Assembly (NCBI RefSeq): GCF_021134715.1
Contig: NC_060024.1
Span: forward strand, 10,850,001 to 10,914,000
DNA: 64,000 bases
Source: Daphnia pulex
Lineage: Eukaryota; Arthropoda; Branchiopoda; Diplostraca; Daphniidae
Direction of reading: 5' to 3'
Shown in pieces: positions 23,371 to 33,677 of the stretch. The position numbers and the translations under genes were made by a program. Under the pieces are notes generated by a model. It searched no databases. It saw only the letters and a list, made by a program, of their open reading frames with translations, and was not told the DNA's origin. How positions within the stretch are numbered: the stretch's first letter is position 1; every line of letters starts with the position of its first letter.

Positions 23371-25348
23371 CGAGTGAGTGACCACCGGCGGGCGTTGGTT
23401 ATTCTTATTGCTTATTGGTTAGTTATAGGGAAATGGGACCACACAAAAGAAGGGAGCACAGATATGCACTTGTAATTTATCTATAGTATGTCTACACAAA
23501 TTATCAGTCTTCAATTCCAGTAATCTCTTGTCGGCTTCCAAAATAGAGGAGAGGGATTAACCTGAAAGGAGAGTATATTTAATTATTTAGATATAATTGT
23601 CAAACCATATTGTAGTGACAGCAATACCTCAAAGCTATCAATCTTACATTGTCCTCCTAAATTATGATCACCACAAAATCTTGAGAGGCAGTATTTTCTT
23701 GCTGTTTTGCCGCAAAATAGATAGCAGCAAAGTATTGGATCTGGCATTCTGGCAAAGGCGTCAATATCTTGAAGATTTACAAAATCTTGACAGGGAAAAG
23801 TTCATGTGAAAATTATAAACCTTAAAGAACACAGTTAATTAAGATAAATTTTGGAAAAATAACTACCTTGCAACAGAAATTGTTTACCTTCAGAAGACAT
23901 AGCTTGCGAGCTTGCATTATTGGATTAGACAATTTTATTTCTAGCATTCGAGCAAGCACCTAGTTGGCCTTCAGCCCTTCACCTGAAACTTAAACATTTA
24001 GTCAAGAATGCAGTAAGAATCATTAGCTAAGGATTGTGTTATCTATTACTTAAAAACAGTTAACTCATTATCCGATCTCCGTTGTTTAACTTTTTAATTT
24101 GTTTTGGAGGAACTTTTGAAAGTTACGACGTGTAATGTCACATGTATGTGCGACTGCGATTGTGCAACTAACATAAGATTCAAAACTCATTACTAGATGT
24201 CGCCACTGTCGTTCTTGTTGTTTCTGTCATGAAACGAGGCGAAATGGGCGAAACAAAATTGTTGCTAGTTATACTTATATTCCTGTGATTTCAAATACCA
24301 AATTGAACTTCGTATCTTATGTAGGTTTATCTTCACCTAATTTCCTTATTTTCATATTATAGCAACTTATTTCTTCTAATTTTAGATGCATAGCTAACTG
24401 TCAGTCATCCCAACAAGTTGACTTAAGTGCTCAGTCACTTTCCATCCATTAGATCCTCATGCTGTCAAAAGCCTAAAACTCATGTTTGAAGCACACATAT
24501 AGTGGTATACAAATGTGCGGAGATAAGGTATTTTCCCATTACTGCTACCACAAAAACCACACTACGCCAAATGCCTTGCTACATCATCACCCATATGATA
24601 AAGGTAAGCATCAATATCACCTATCACCACACTATTGCAATTTTTCATAACACTTTCTTTAGCATCAGGAAATTTATCCCAGCCGAGGAGTAATGCAGTT
24701 GGTTGCTGTAATTCCAATATTACGGTTTTTCATCGTGAACATTTCATTGTGCTTCTTACTTCTTAGAAACAGTAAAGATTGATATGCTTTTTAATTTTTA
24801 TATTTTTAATATTTAATATTTTTTTTTACAGGCCATGCAATATCCCCATGGACATCCTTGAGCCAATGCTGGATTTGTCCATGACAGAAGAGAGATTCCC
24901 ACAAACGTTCTGAACTCCATCCTTATCTTCAAGACTCATCCAGCTTCACTACTTCAGTGCTTCTTATGCTGCTAGTCCTGCTACACAACTTTTCTTGCTT
25001 CACTGGCGAGTTGGATCACTTCAGTTACTGTCACACACCTGCAGTCACTCACCATGTGATTATGGCCAGGTACCGGACAATTGACTTATTTTCGTAGATT
25101 ATCTACTAGTAATCTATTTGCGTTAACCTCTCTGTCTGTGTAATAATTCAAAAATAAGGCCCTTCATGCGCGCTAAAGAAGTGTTACTTAGACTTAGAAG
25201 TGTTTCTTTTTTCTAACGCTAGATGGCTTACGATCATTTTTAGCTGTCAAAACAGTCAGTTTTAGTTACTTTGCAAATCTCTTTAAACATTTATCGGCAG
25301 CTGTTGTTTTTAAATTTTTTAGTGGAAACTGACGATAACTATTCCGCC

Positions 25349-25737
25349 AACAAAGCTCACTTGTTAAATTTTCGATATTTGCTTTTTTTTTTTACTTCCG
25401 GTTTAATCATTTCAGTCAGTAGTTCAGTAAATATTCATTCGAGGAGCAAAAGAACCACATATTCGTGATCCTCGTCAAATTTGTGGTAAAGTTCATGTTT
25501 TGTTTTTTACGTATTCGTACTTCCGGTTTCGAAAATTTTCCTGAACTATAGTTCAGGAAAATTCTCGATTTTGGCCAAATTTTGGATTTCGTTTAAATCA
25601 CAGCTAATCGACCCCAAATTTCATGGAGATCACGAATATTTGGTTTATTCCGTCGGCAGCTCAATGGTTTAGGCGCTATGGCTTACTTCCGGTATACTTC
25701 CGGAATTTGTTTATAAAACTAGCAAGTGAGCTTTGTT
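25349..25737. repeat. 389-bp foldback with a perfect central palindrome
   Basis: AACAAAGCTCACTTG at 25349-25363 is mirrored by CAAGTGAGCTTTGTT at 25723-25737. An internal pair around CATATTCGTGATC (about 25456) and GATCACGAATATTTGG (about 25630) also matches in inverted orientation. At the centre (25534-25563) is a loop-free 30-bp perfect palindrome with half-site AATTTTCCTGAACTA. ACTTCCGG occurs several times inside. It looks like an inverted-repeat MITE; no clear target duplication is visible. Confidence 0.65.
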
Positions 25738-26005
25738 CTGTGTACAGTTCTGGATGTTGAATGCTAAATTTTTAAGCAAAATTTTAAGCGCCTGTAAAGT
25801 TTTCAGCAAAAAAAACAGATCAATGTATCTTTATGTATTATGTAACTTTTATTGGCATTTCACTTAATAACACTTGTTTGTCTTTATTCAGGTAATGCAG
25901 AGAAGACGTCGAGAAGATGGAAACCAAAACATCGCCGGTATCTCCAAAATGTCAGCGCGGATTATCATTTGTTGTTGGTAATATGTTTTCGTTTGTGTTA
26001 GTTAA

Positions 26006-26330
26006 CCCGTTGGCTGCCACGCCTTTGTTCTCCCCTAGCTCCTTAGCACGGGCCGCGCTGTTCGGTCTCGTGGTTTACATGCCACGGGGTCGGAGAGTTG
26101 CACCAGCCCAAGATTCGCCGCAAGGCGCCTGTTAGGCAGTGCACCATAGGGACTTCCCCCTTGTCGATACGGTGATGGATTCTAGAGGCGTGCATTCCAT
26201 CTTCTCCTGTCACCGTGTCAGCCCGGACTTGTCAGTAATGGCAAGTCCCACTTTGGTCATGGATCCTTCAGACATGGCGCGTAGAGAGTAGAGAACAACC
26301 TACGGGTTGTATGGCGTGGCAGCCAACGGG
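26006..26330. mobile_element. 325-bp piggyBac-type MITE
   Basis: Perfect 18-bp terminal inverted repeats (CCCGTTGGCTGCCACGCC at 26006-26023 and its complement at 26313-26330) are flanked by TTAA on both sides (26002-26005 and 26331-26334). CCC-starting ends and a TTAA target are the piggyBac signature. Daphnia carries an active piggyBac element, Pokey, but I cannot say whether these ends match Pokey. There is no transposase frame, so the copy is non-autonomous. Its GC content is clearly higher than its flanks. Confidence 0.85.
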
Positions 26331-26959
26331 TTAACTTAAGTGTATGTATGTATGTATATGTGTGATTGTAAAAAGTGGAGGAATTGTGGGTGGAGGTGGG
26401 AAAATAAAGCAATTCCTTTTCACCTTTTTGTTCATTGTGTTTGAGTAATTTATAACTAAGTAATGTTCAGCAAATAAAACAGTATATTTATCTGACTTTG
26501 AAGTTTTACATTCATGCATTAAGACGCTTGGCTATTACTTGTAAAGACATCTCTCTTTCAATAAATTTCTGTGAAGGGGCCAAAATCAATGTCTGCTAAC
26601 TACTTTGTTACGCCATCCTATATGTAAAAGTACAGAACTGTTGATATTAAACATTTAGAATAAACACTTAACAGTAGCCTACGTTTCTTTCGTGACTTAC
26701 CCCGAAAAAGAATTTCGTCCAAAGACCAGGATATGTCCGTATGAAGAGCGACTAGAGAAGTAGTTACCTCCAAACTAGAAACATCTGTCACATTGTCAAA
26801 AGGTTTAAAGGTAATTAGTGAAGTCTTACAAGATGGTTACCCGCAATAAATATTTATTTTCTCATTAAACATCCTCTATCAAATATCTGTGACTAGCAAC
26901 TGTTAAAAAATAACCGAAAAATCTGAACACAAATCCCGACACAAATAATCAAATTAAAA

Positions 26960-27947
26960 TTCAGCTCTAGTATTCAGAAGTCTCCCTGTAATCAGCTGCA
27001 GAAGCGTAGGTTGAGGTGTAATATATTGATGCCTTAGTAGTGTAATACCTTAGGGCAGAGGAATACTTTGCAACTTCGGAGTATAGGTCGGAGCAGCGTA
27101 GGTAGCGGTGTAATACTCGGGAGCGTTGCTGGTGTAATACTTATGAGCCTTAGTTTGGTAGTAGCTTGGAGTAGAGTAATACCTGGGTTCCTCTGTGAAC
27201 TAAACTGGGACAGCGTACGTGGTTGTGTAATATGATGCTTCTTCTGTGTAGTACGTGGGGGCTTCGGTATTGTTCGTAGATGTAGCATAGGTTGGGGTGT
27301 AGTTAAGTGGAGCATCAGTGTAGTATTTCTGTTCACCGTAGAAGGAAGGAGCACCTGTGTAGTAAGTTTGGGCTGCGTAATGCTTGACCGTCTCAGTTGT
27401 GGCTGTTTAGATCGGGGCAGAGTAATATTTGGGCACTTCGATGCAGTATTCGACCGTTTGGGTCGAGAAATTAGCTGGAGCCTCGGTGTAGTAGTGTAGT
27501 AGCTGGAGCCTCGGTGTAGTAGCTGGAGCCTCGGTGTAGTAGCTGGAGCCTCGGTGTGGTAGCTGGAGCCTCGGTGTAGTAGCTGGTATCACAGTAGTAC
27601 TTGGGAGCCTCGGTGTAGTAAGATAGGGCAGCATACGTAGTCTTGTAGTACTCCGCTGCCTTGGTGGTGAAGCTCGAAGCAGAGTAATAATTCGGGGCAT
27701 CGGTGTAGTAGCTCAGGGAAGCGTAAGTTATGGTATCATACTCCGGTGCCTTAGTGGTGTAGAACTTGAGGGCCTCGGTGTAGTAACTGGTCGTTAAAGT
27801 TGTTGTTGTGTAGTTAGGCGGCGGCGTTGCGGTTTGGTATCCGCTATACCCAGGAGACATCGGTACACCAGTGGTCGACCCAGCCATACAACGCCCCAAC
27901 AGCAGCACGACGCTATAGTTAACTAAACAATGAATAAGTTTAAACAT
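26960..27947 (-). pseudogene. YYTEAP-repeat secreted protein, decayed copy
   Basis: From ATG 27947 the frame reads a short hydrophobic leader, then GVPMSPGYSGYQTATPPP, then many tyrosine/threonine-rich repeats of the type YYTEAPKYYTTKAPEY and TTTYAALS. The frame is lost within a run of tandem 18-bp repeats near 27490-27590. It continues in another frame with two in-frame TAG stops (near 27415 and 27200) and a further shift near 27095. The repeats remain recognisable to about 26960. Such proteins look like extracellular structural (cuticle or matrix) proteins; that role is inferred. A related promoter copy at 28260-28440 could have served it, with a four-base first coding exon ATGG at 28319-28316 followed by GTAAAT. 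Confidence 0.7.
27490..27590 (-). repeat. 18-bp tandem repeats in the decayed YYTEAP gene
   Basis: About five near-identical units of GTAGCTGGAGCCTCGGTGTA (plus-strand phase) lie head to tail, with one shorter spacing that breaks the pattern. Expansion and contraction of this array probably caused the frame loss in the surrounding gene. Confidence 0.75.
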
Positions 27948-28504
27948 TAATATTCAATGGCATATTAACAAATAGAAAAAAATTGGATTCATACAAAACT
28001 CAATGCAAAAAACAGGATATTTCCCCATGACTGCGATTTGGTTACACGATGAGGAATGCAGTTGTTGACAAATAGTACCCTGCAATTGTTGCCGTGTCGG
28101 AGATGCTCATTTGACTGATTTCTATCCCCCTTTCTCTCTCGTTTAATATGATTTTCCTTCTCTTGATTCTCCTTTCAACTCGAGCCTTACGGCAATTGTA
28201 CCTGTTGAAAATGATGCAACACTTGTCATTGATATATTTTCAATTATAACTAAATTAACAAATTTATAAATTGTCGGAATTAATATGATACTCCATGTAA
28301 AAACAGAATATTTACCCATGATTGCAAATTGGTTACACGATGAGGAATGCAGTGATAGGGTAATGCAGTTGTTGCCGTGTCGGAGATCCTCAGTTGACTG
28401 ATTTCTACCACCTTTTCTCTCTCCTTTTCTATAATTTCTTTTTTAAACGACTCCTTATACGCATAGTAGTACTTCGGGGCGTTGGTGTAGTAGCTTAGGA
28501 CAGC

Positions 28505-28867
28505 CTAGGTTGTAGTGTAGTACTTGGGTGCTTCAGTGTTGTAGTAATTAGGGGCCTCGGTGTAGTAGGCAGGGGCAGCATACGTAGTCGTGCAGTATTC
28601 CGGTGCCTTAGTGGTGTAGTACTTGGGAGCCTCGGTGTTGAACTCCGGCTCTTTGATGGTGTAGCTCGGGGCATTATAAGTTGTTCTGGAGCCTTGGTGG
28701 TGTACCGGTTGTTGCGTATGTTGTGTAGGAGGCGGCGGCGTTGCGGTTTGGTATCCGCCATACCCAGGAGACATCGGTACACCAGTGGTGAACCCAGCCA
28801 TCAACAATACAACACCCAACAGCAGCACGACGCCATAGTTAACTAGATAATTAATGAATTTAAACAT
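28505..28867 (-). CDS. YYTEAP-repeat secreted protein, short copy
   Basis: From ATG 28867 the frame gives about 120 residues: a leader with VNYGVVLLLGVVLLMAG (signal peptide), then TTGVPMSPGYGGYQTATPPPP, then tyrosine-rich repeats (EAPKYYTTKAPEYCTTTYAA, YYTEAPNYY). It stops at a TAG (28505-28507) where the repeat would expect a tyrosine codon, and repeat coding continues to about 28440. A different start is possible: in a paralogous promoter copy a four-base exon ATGG splices to an exon beginning TTAACTATGG after a TATCTAG acceptor, giving MVNYGVV. Here the matching donor is degenerate (ATGGTTATAT). It is therefore either a truncated working gene or an early pseudogene. Probably a secreted structural protein. 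Confidence 0.5.
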   Translation of the reverse strand: MFKFINYLVNYGVVLLLGVVLLMAGFTTGVPMSPGYGGYQTATPPPPTQHTQQPVHHQGSRTTYNAPSYTIKEPEFNTEAPKYYTTKAPEYCTTTYAAPAYYTEAPNYYNTEAPKYYTTT

Positions 28868-29051
28868 TAATATTAAATACCATAACATTCAATTTAACTG
28901 GCATATTAACAAGTAGATAACTAAGCATTAATACAAAACACCATGTAAAAAACAGAATATATAACCATGATTGCGAACCGGTAACTCGATGAAGAAGGCA
29001 GTTGGTCACAGAGAGTGCACTGCACTTGTTGCCGTGTCGGATATCCTCACC

Positions 29052-29091
29052 CGACTGATATCTATCGCCTTTTTCTCTCTCCTTTTATACG
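29052..29091 (-). promoter_or_regulatory. Core promoter of the short YYTEAP gene
   Basis: On the minus strand TATAAAA (29089-29083) lies 33 bp before the initiator ATATCAGTCGG (A at 29056). The duplicated promoters near 28100 and 28390 keep the TCAGT-type initiator and the TC-rich spacer but have lost the TATA box. Confidence 0.6.
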
Positions 29092-29429
29092 AATTTTTCT
29101 CACCATTCCCCTCATAAGCCTTGCGGCTATTGTACTTGCTTGATAATGATGCGACACGCCCCGTTCTCACCCAACCTCTACACCACATGACACATTTTTC
29201 GTAATGATCTCCGTGACCTTCGAACGTAAAGGAAAATGTTCTTTCCTTCTGCAAGTTGACGTTGCTGGGGATGGGTCTACAAAAACCAATATCAAAATGA
29301 ATACCAAATGGTTATGGCTTGCGGCTATGTACTCGCTAGATAACGAAACGATGCAACACGTGTCGTTCTCACCCAACCTCTACACCACTCCATGACACTT
29401 TTGCGTACTGATCTCCGTGACCTTCGAGC

Positions 29430-30050
29430 GGGATGGACATGCAAACTGGCACGTCTTCAGGGTGACTTAGGGGAATTAGGGATCGTTGCGACGCATCTCA
29501 TCCACCAACACCGTCCTCCTGGCCAGCGTCTACAATCATCAACGACATCGAAATATTCACCAGTGGGCTGGCAGAGACTCAGCTCAAAGGCGCAGTCGTC
29601 GGCCCGACCATCGACTGAATCCTGGGCTGGCCCATTAGCCACATTCTGGTTTATTCTGCAAACAGTCCATCACTATACGAATTAAGAAAGTCAAATTTGA
29701 TGTCAGCTACGTTGTATGTGATGTACTTTCATTTTTGAAAATGGCCTAATATCATTGCTTATAATGTTTAGTGGACTTCTACCCTTAAGTACTTACACAC
29801 TATCAGATGCTACAATCAGAAAGTTATGCTTACTTGTTATCATAAATCTAATGCCACAGAACTAAAAATGGGCAAAAAAGTTGGAGTTGTTGTCAAAGAT
29901 GTGAGAGGATGATGAAGCTGAGGATGTGAGTGACATCAGAAACTAGACGATCAGGAATATTTCCTAGAATTTAAAGTACAGTAGGCAATTAATCAAGTTC
30001 ACAGAGTGATCAAAATAAATGAATAAAGACTACAAGGTACAAAGAACATA
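29430..30050. other. No gene seen
   Basis: The plus-strand stretch near 29515-29690 reads IEIFTSGLAETQLKGAVVGP and then, after a stop, ILGWPISHILVYSANSPSLY, which looks coding-like, but I cannot assign it. The rest is AT-rich sequence without recognisable features. Confidence 0.35.
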
Positions 30051-30443
30051 TTGAAATCTCAAAGTGTAAACTCGGTAGATCGTAATAAAATGGAATATAA
30101 CGTTGAAATTTACCAACAAACCGTAGCTTTAGAATTAGATTGTTTAAAATTGGATAAACTTGAAACAGAATGGATAAAGGAAGTGATCGACAACGACTTT
30201 TTGCAATGTCAAGACATTCCACTGCTTTATGATGAAATTCTGGAAGAATGCCAATCACTTCACGATTTTAAAATCCATTGACAGAAAGCTTTTTTGCTGT
30301 GGTTCGAATCAAATAAGGGATCATCTGAGGATAGTTATGGTTTCTACATGCAGCTACAAGACAGGTAGTTCACTGATGCCAGAAAATACCTCCGCTGCTG
30401 TCAACATCAACCTTACAAACAACATCTATTTCCTCCGTTGAAC
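30051..30443 (+). pseudogene. Decayed coding fragment, unknown family
   Basis: A frame from ATG 30051 gives 76 charged residues and a TGA. The same frame continues as QKAFLLWFESNKGSSEDSY, then a TAG, then FTDARKYLRCCQHQPYKQH. Both stops sit where a tryptophan codon one base away would fit. I do not recognise the family. It lies at the outer edge of arm B, next to where similarity to arm A ends. Confidence 0.3.
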
Positions 30444-31817
30444 ATTGAACACATAGGCAAAAATAACTTAAATTGAACACCATTGTTCACGTTCTTCTCA
30501 CTGGATTTTCTTCAACACTGCTTGATGTGGAACATAAACAAAGCCAATTCCCATGTAGGCTTTTAATTGCAGGTAAATGTTGTGCAAGGCAGTTCACGTA
30601 GGTAGATGCTGCTGTCACTGAATGTTTGAGTTCACTTCTTTAAGTACTTTTTCTACATCGCTGCATTCTTCACAAGCAGAGATATCTTCAACAGTCACAC
30701 CCTACTTGAAAAGTGTAAGACTTGCTTCTGTGGCATTGTAGCTTAGTGGTGAGATAATGTTGACTTGATGAATCCATTTAGAACAAAAGCTTCTTGTAGC
30801 ACACATTCTTTTTAGCAAGGAAATTGAAAAATCCAATGTGGGTGAAACGATCCATGCCTCATCTCCACTCCTTGCACCAATGTGATCGTGGTGCATGAGC
30901 TGTTCCAAACTATTTCTTGATTTGACTACTTTGTTGCAACAACGTTGGGGATAACAGGACTAGTAACACAGGTTAGGAAATCGAGAATAAAAGAAAACGT
31001 TTGCGTGAACGGACTCATTCATGCCGCCATGCTCACTGCAATCACACAATTCAATGATTGAAACTTTGCAATACTATGCTGATAGTGATAACAGCCTCAA
31101 CGTGTTGTAGTTTAACACAAGCGTTACGCTTTCGAGACAACTGCGTGACCGTGATATGACTTTAACTTTTAGTCTTTTACCTTTTACTGCAGACGAACTT
31201 CCGTGAAAACTGAAAAGCGGTGTTGCCAATTGACACAAATTTTTTGACAAAACAATTGAAGCTCACAAAATTCTCTGAAACCTTATTTCTCCCTCCACTA
31301 GATGACAGCAGCGCTGAAAATAGTCCTAATTAGGTCAACATGAAAGTTACTGTTTTCTTTAGTCAACTTAACATTAAAAGGACAATATATTATGTGATAC
31401 CAGAGCTAAATCTTATCTTAATCTAGCGTTTGTCAAGTTCGTGATTGACCAGAGGCAGAAACAAGGGAGGCATTAGTATATTCCCCCATAGCATATATAC
31501 GAGATGCCTGTTCCGCTATTTTTTTTTGCAACCCAAATTCTTCGATGAAAACATAATTTATGGCCATTTGAATGTTTGATGTTTTGAGTTTAAAAATAGC
31601 CGCCGAAATGTGTAACCATTGGAAAGAGCACCACTGCACCACTTTCACCATTCATGTCTTGTGTTGACGCAACAAACGGACTGAGGGTACTTACGTTATG
31701 CAATGTCATGCAATGAAAACTATGTGTACGCAATCAAAGAATTTGAATATTCTTTTAATAGAGTATTTGCAATTGAGCATAATATACATTTTACAATAAC
31801 AACCGCGAAAAATTTGG

Positions 31818-31856
31818 TATAAAAGCGCCTTTTCTACCGCAATGACATCAGTTTGA
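31818..31856 (+). promoter_or_regulatory. TATA box and initiator of FAS1 copy 2
   Basis: TATAAAA at 31818-31824 is followed by ACATCAGTTTG with the initiator A at 31850, a spacing of 32 bp. The arrangement matches the paralogous promoter of FAS1 copy 1. The predicted 5' leader to ATG 31894 is about 44 nt. Confidence 0.7.
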
Positions 31857-31893
31857 ATTCCGAGCAACCAGCAGCGGAAAAAGTCTTTCCGAA

Positions 31894-33308
31894 ATGAAGT
31901 CTCTTGTAACTTGTTTAGTCTTTTTCTTTATAACTGCCACTTTGGCGTATAGTTCGTCATATGAGGAGAAGAGTACTCCAGAATACCCAGCTGTTCCTGT
32001 AAGTATAGATAATCTCAATATTTAACTTAATCAACACTAAATTTAATTCTGATGAAATGGTACATTAGAACTTCTGCTTCATTTCAGGGAAACATTCTTG
32101 AAGTTCTGGAAGAAAACGGCCTAACAACATTTCTCGACTTGGCGATCAAAACTGGTGTAGCGGAAACTCTTCTTGGGCCTGGACTGCCTGGTAAGAAAAG
32201 TTGAACATTCCAGTTTTTTAAGCATTTAAGATTATACGGTAACTCAATATTCAAATCTACATTTTTAGGAGTAATATTTCCACCAGGAATTCCACTTTTT
32301 GCACCAACAAACGAAGCGTTTGCCGCCTTGGGTCCAATGAAGTTGAATTCCTATTTGGAAAATCCTGAAAAACTCAAGGAATTAATTACGTATCACACGA
32401 ATGCGTTGATTCCACAATTGATTTCTGCTATTAGAATTGAGGGAAATTTTCTGAGAACTAGTCAAGCGAGGGGCGCTCCAAATGAGCCCATCCGTTACAA
32501 CAGATACGGTCAAAATGGAGAGGTAAGCAGCATCCAGATAATATTTAACTCGGCAACGAACAACGAATAAAATGAATGTTAATTGCGATAATTGTAATTT
32601 AAAAATTAGATTTTAACCATCAACGGAGCTCTGAGATTGAAAACTTTGAGAGCAAGTAATGGTGTCATTTACGTGATCGACAGAGTTCTTGAACTTCCTC
32701 CGCCCCTGAACTCGTTCTTTGAGGTTTTGAAACGCAACGGAAACTTTACAATTCTGTTGGGTGCTTTTGTCGATGTCGGCTTTGTCGCTAGAGAAACAAG
32801 TAATTTTATTTTTGAATGCCAAAAACTACCTCTGTTGTCAATGTATGAATATTTGTTTTATTTAATTCGTGATTTTAGCCGGCCCTTTCACGCTGTTTGC
32901 ACCAACCGACGATGCTTTCAGACGCCTTCCACGCGACTTGATCGGCTACTATTTTACCCATCCAAACGAATTTTTATGGAGAGTGATTAACAATCACTGG
33001 GTTTCCGGAACTTTCTACAGCCGAGGACTCACAACTGGTCCCATCCCAGTCTTTTCTGGCGGTACCGTCGACGTTGTTGTATCTCCCGGTAAGGACGAAT
33101 AAGTCGCAAAATGATGTAATGCTTCGATTGTAACACATTTTTCTGATTCGAACGTGTAGGCGGCATCACGTTTGGTGGTGCCAACGTTGTTAAGGCTGAC
33201 CTTTCATCTTCCCAAGGAGTTATCCATGCCATTGATGAAGTCATTCTGACAACCAACGAGGGTATGACTGATACCTATTATGCTGACAACAAACAAGATC
33301 ACTACTAA
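31894..33308 (+). CDS. Secreted two-domain fasciclin (FAS1) protein, copy 2
   Basis: Six exons join in phase: 31894-31998, 32088-32190, 32269-32522, 32610-32799, 32879-33088 and 33160-33308. Every exon length equals that of copy 1 (105, 103, 254, 190, 210 and 149 nt), giving 336 residues. The domain layout is the same: signal peptide 1-19, FAS1 domain 1 about 36-182, FAS1 domain 2 about 185-325, no membrane anchor. Amino-acid changes from copy 1 are few (for example YLENPEK for YFENPQK, ALIPQLIS for ALSPQRIS, QARGAP for QATGAP). It probably acts outside the cell in adhesion. A candidate ATTAAA polyadenylation signal lies near 33398. Confidence 0.92.
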
Positions 33309-33489
33309 GAAAACATGAATGCAAAATATCTTAATAGCAAGTGCTGTTTCCATGTTTCCATTGTGCTATATGAGGTGCTATGTAACAGTGGTATGACGAA
33401 ATTAAAATAATTATTTCCTCTTATCTGTAGCACGGTATGAAATTTGGACATGCTATTTTCAAATACGTAACGTAGTCTTCACTTACAAA

Positions 33490-33498
33490 GGGTTTTAA
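33490..33498. other. Empty target site of the 1.3-kb element
   Basis: GGGTTTTAA stands once here, in the position matching the duplicated TTAAAACCC that flanks the element at 15552-16882. It therefore shows the pre-insertion state. Confidence 0.85.
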
Positions 33499-33677
33499 AA
33501 TCGAAAATAGAATAAGAAGACCGAAATTAATATAATGAATCACGTACCGTAATAGAACCATAAATCAAACTTTATAAGTTAACTCGGCATTGAACAAAAC
33601 AATCACGTAAACATTTTAGTAGCCAAGAATTAGATTTCTAAAGGTCCTACCAACAACAAAAAAGTGACAGCTGAAAA

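Larger units (their letters stand above)
19956..25348. other. Spacer between the inverted arms; no intact gene
   Basis: The DNA is AT-rich with decayed coding fragments (20461-21243 and a related piece near 21687-21744) and a possible isolated signal-peptide exon near 23313. Two short related segments containing TTTAAGGAG-ACTTGAACAAAAC occur near 22228 and 22879. I see no intact gene, RNA gene or complete mobile element. Confidence 0.5.
27955..29420 (-). repeat. Duplicated YYTEAP promoter blocks
   Basis: A block with GTTGCCGTGTCGGA, then GACTGAT, then a TC-rich run occurs three times: about 27960-28200, 28260-28440 and 28890-29160. A fourth partial block at about 29300-29420 repeats the CTCACCCAACCTCTACACCAC part seen near 29165. 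The order shows that gene bodies and promoters were duplicated unequally. Confidence 0.7.
30430..33612 (-). repeat. Arm B of the large inverted duplication
   Basis: This is the reverse complement of arm A (15432-19955) without the two transposon insertions. It carries the plus-strand FAS1 gene. The upstream part also contains decayed coding-like text shared with arm A (for example ISACEECSDVEKVLKEVN on the minus strand near 30640). Confidence 0.85.

Noticed and set aside
30300-30320. GGTTCGAATC as a tRNA T-loop
   Set aside because: No acceptor stem, A box or anticodon arm can be folded around it.
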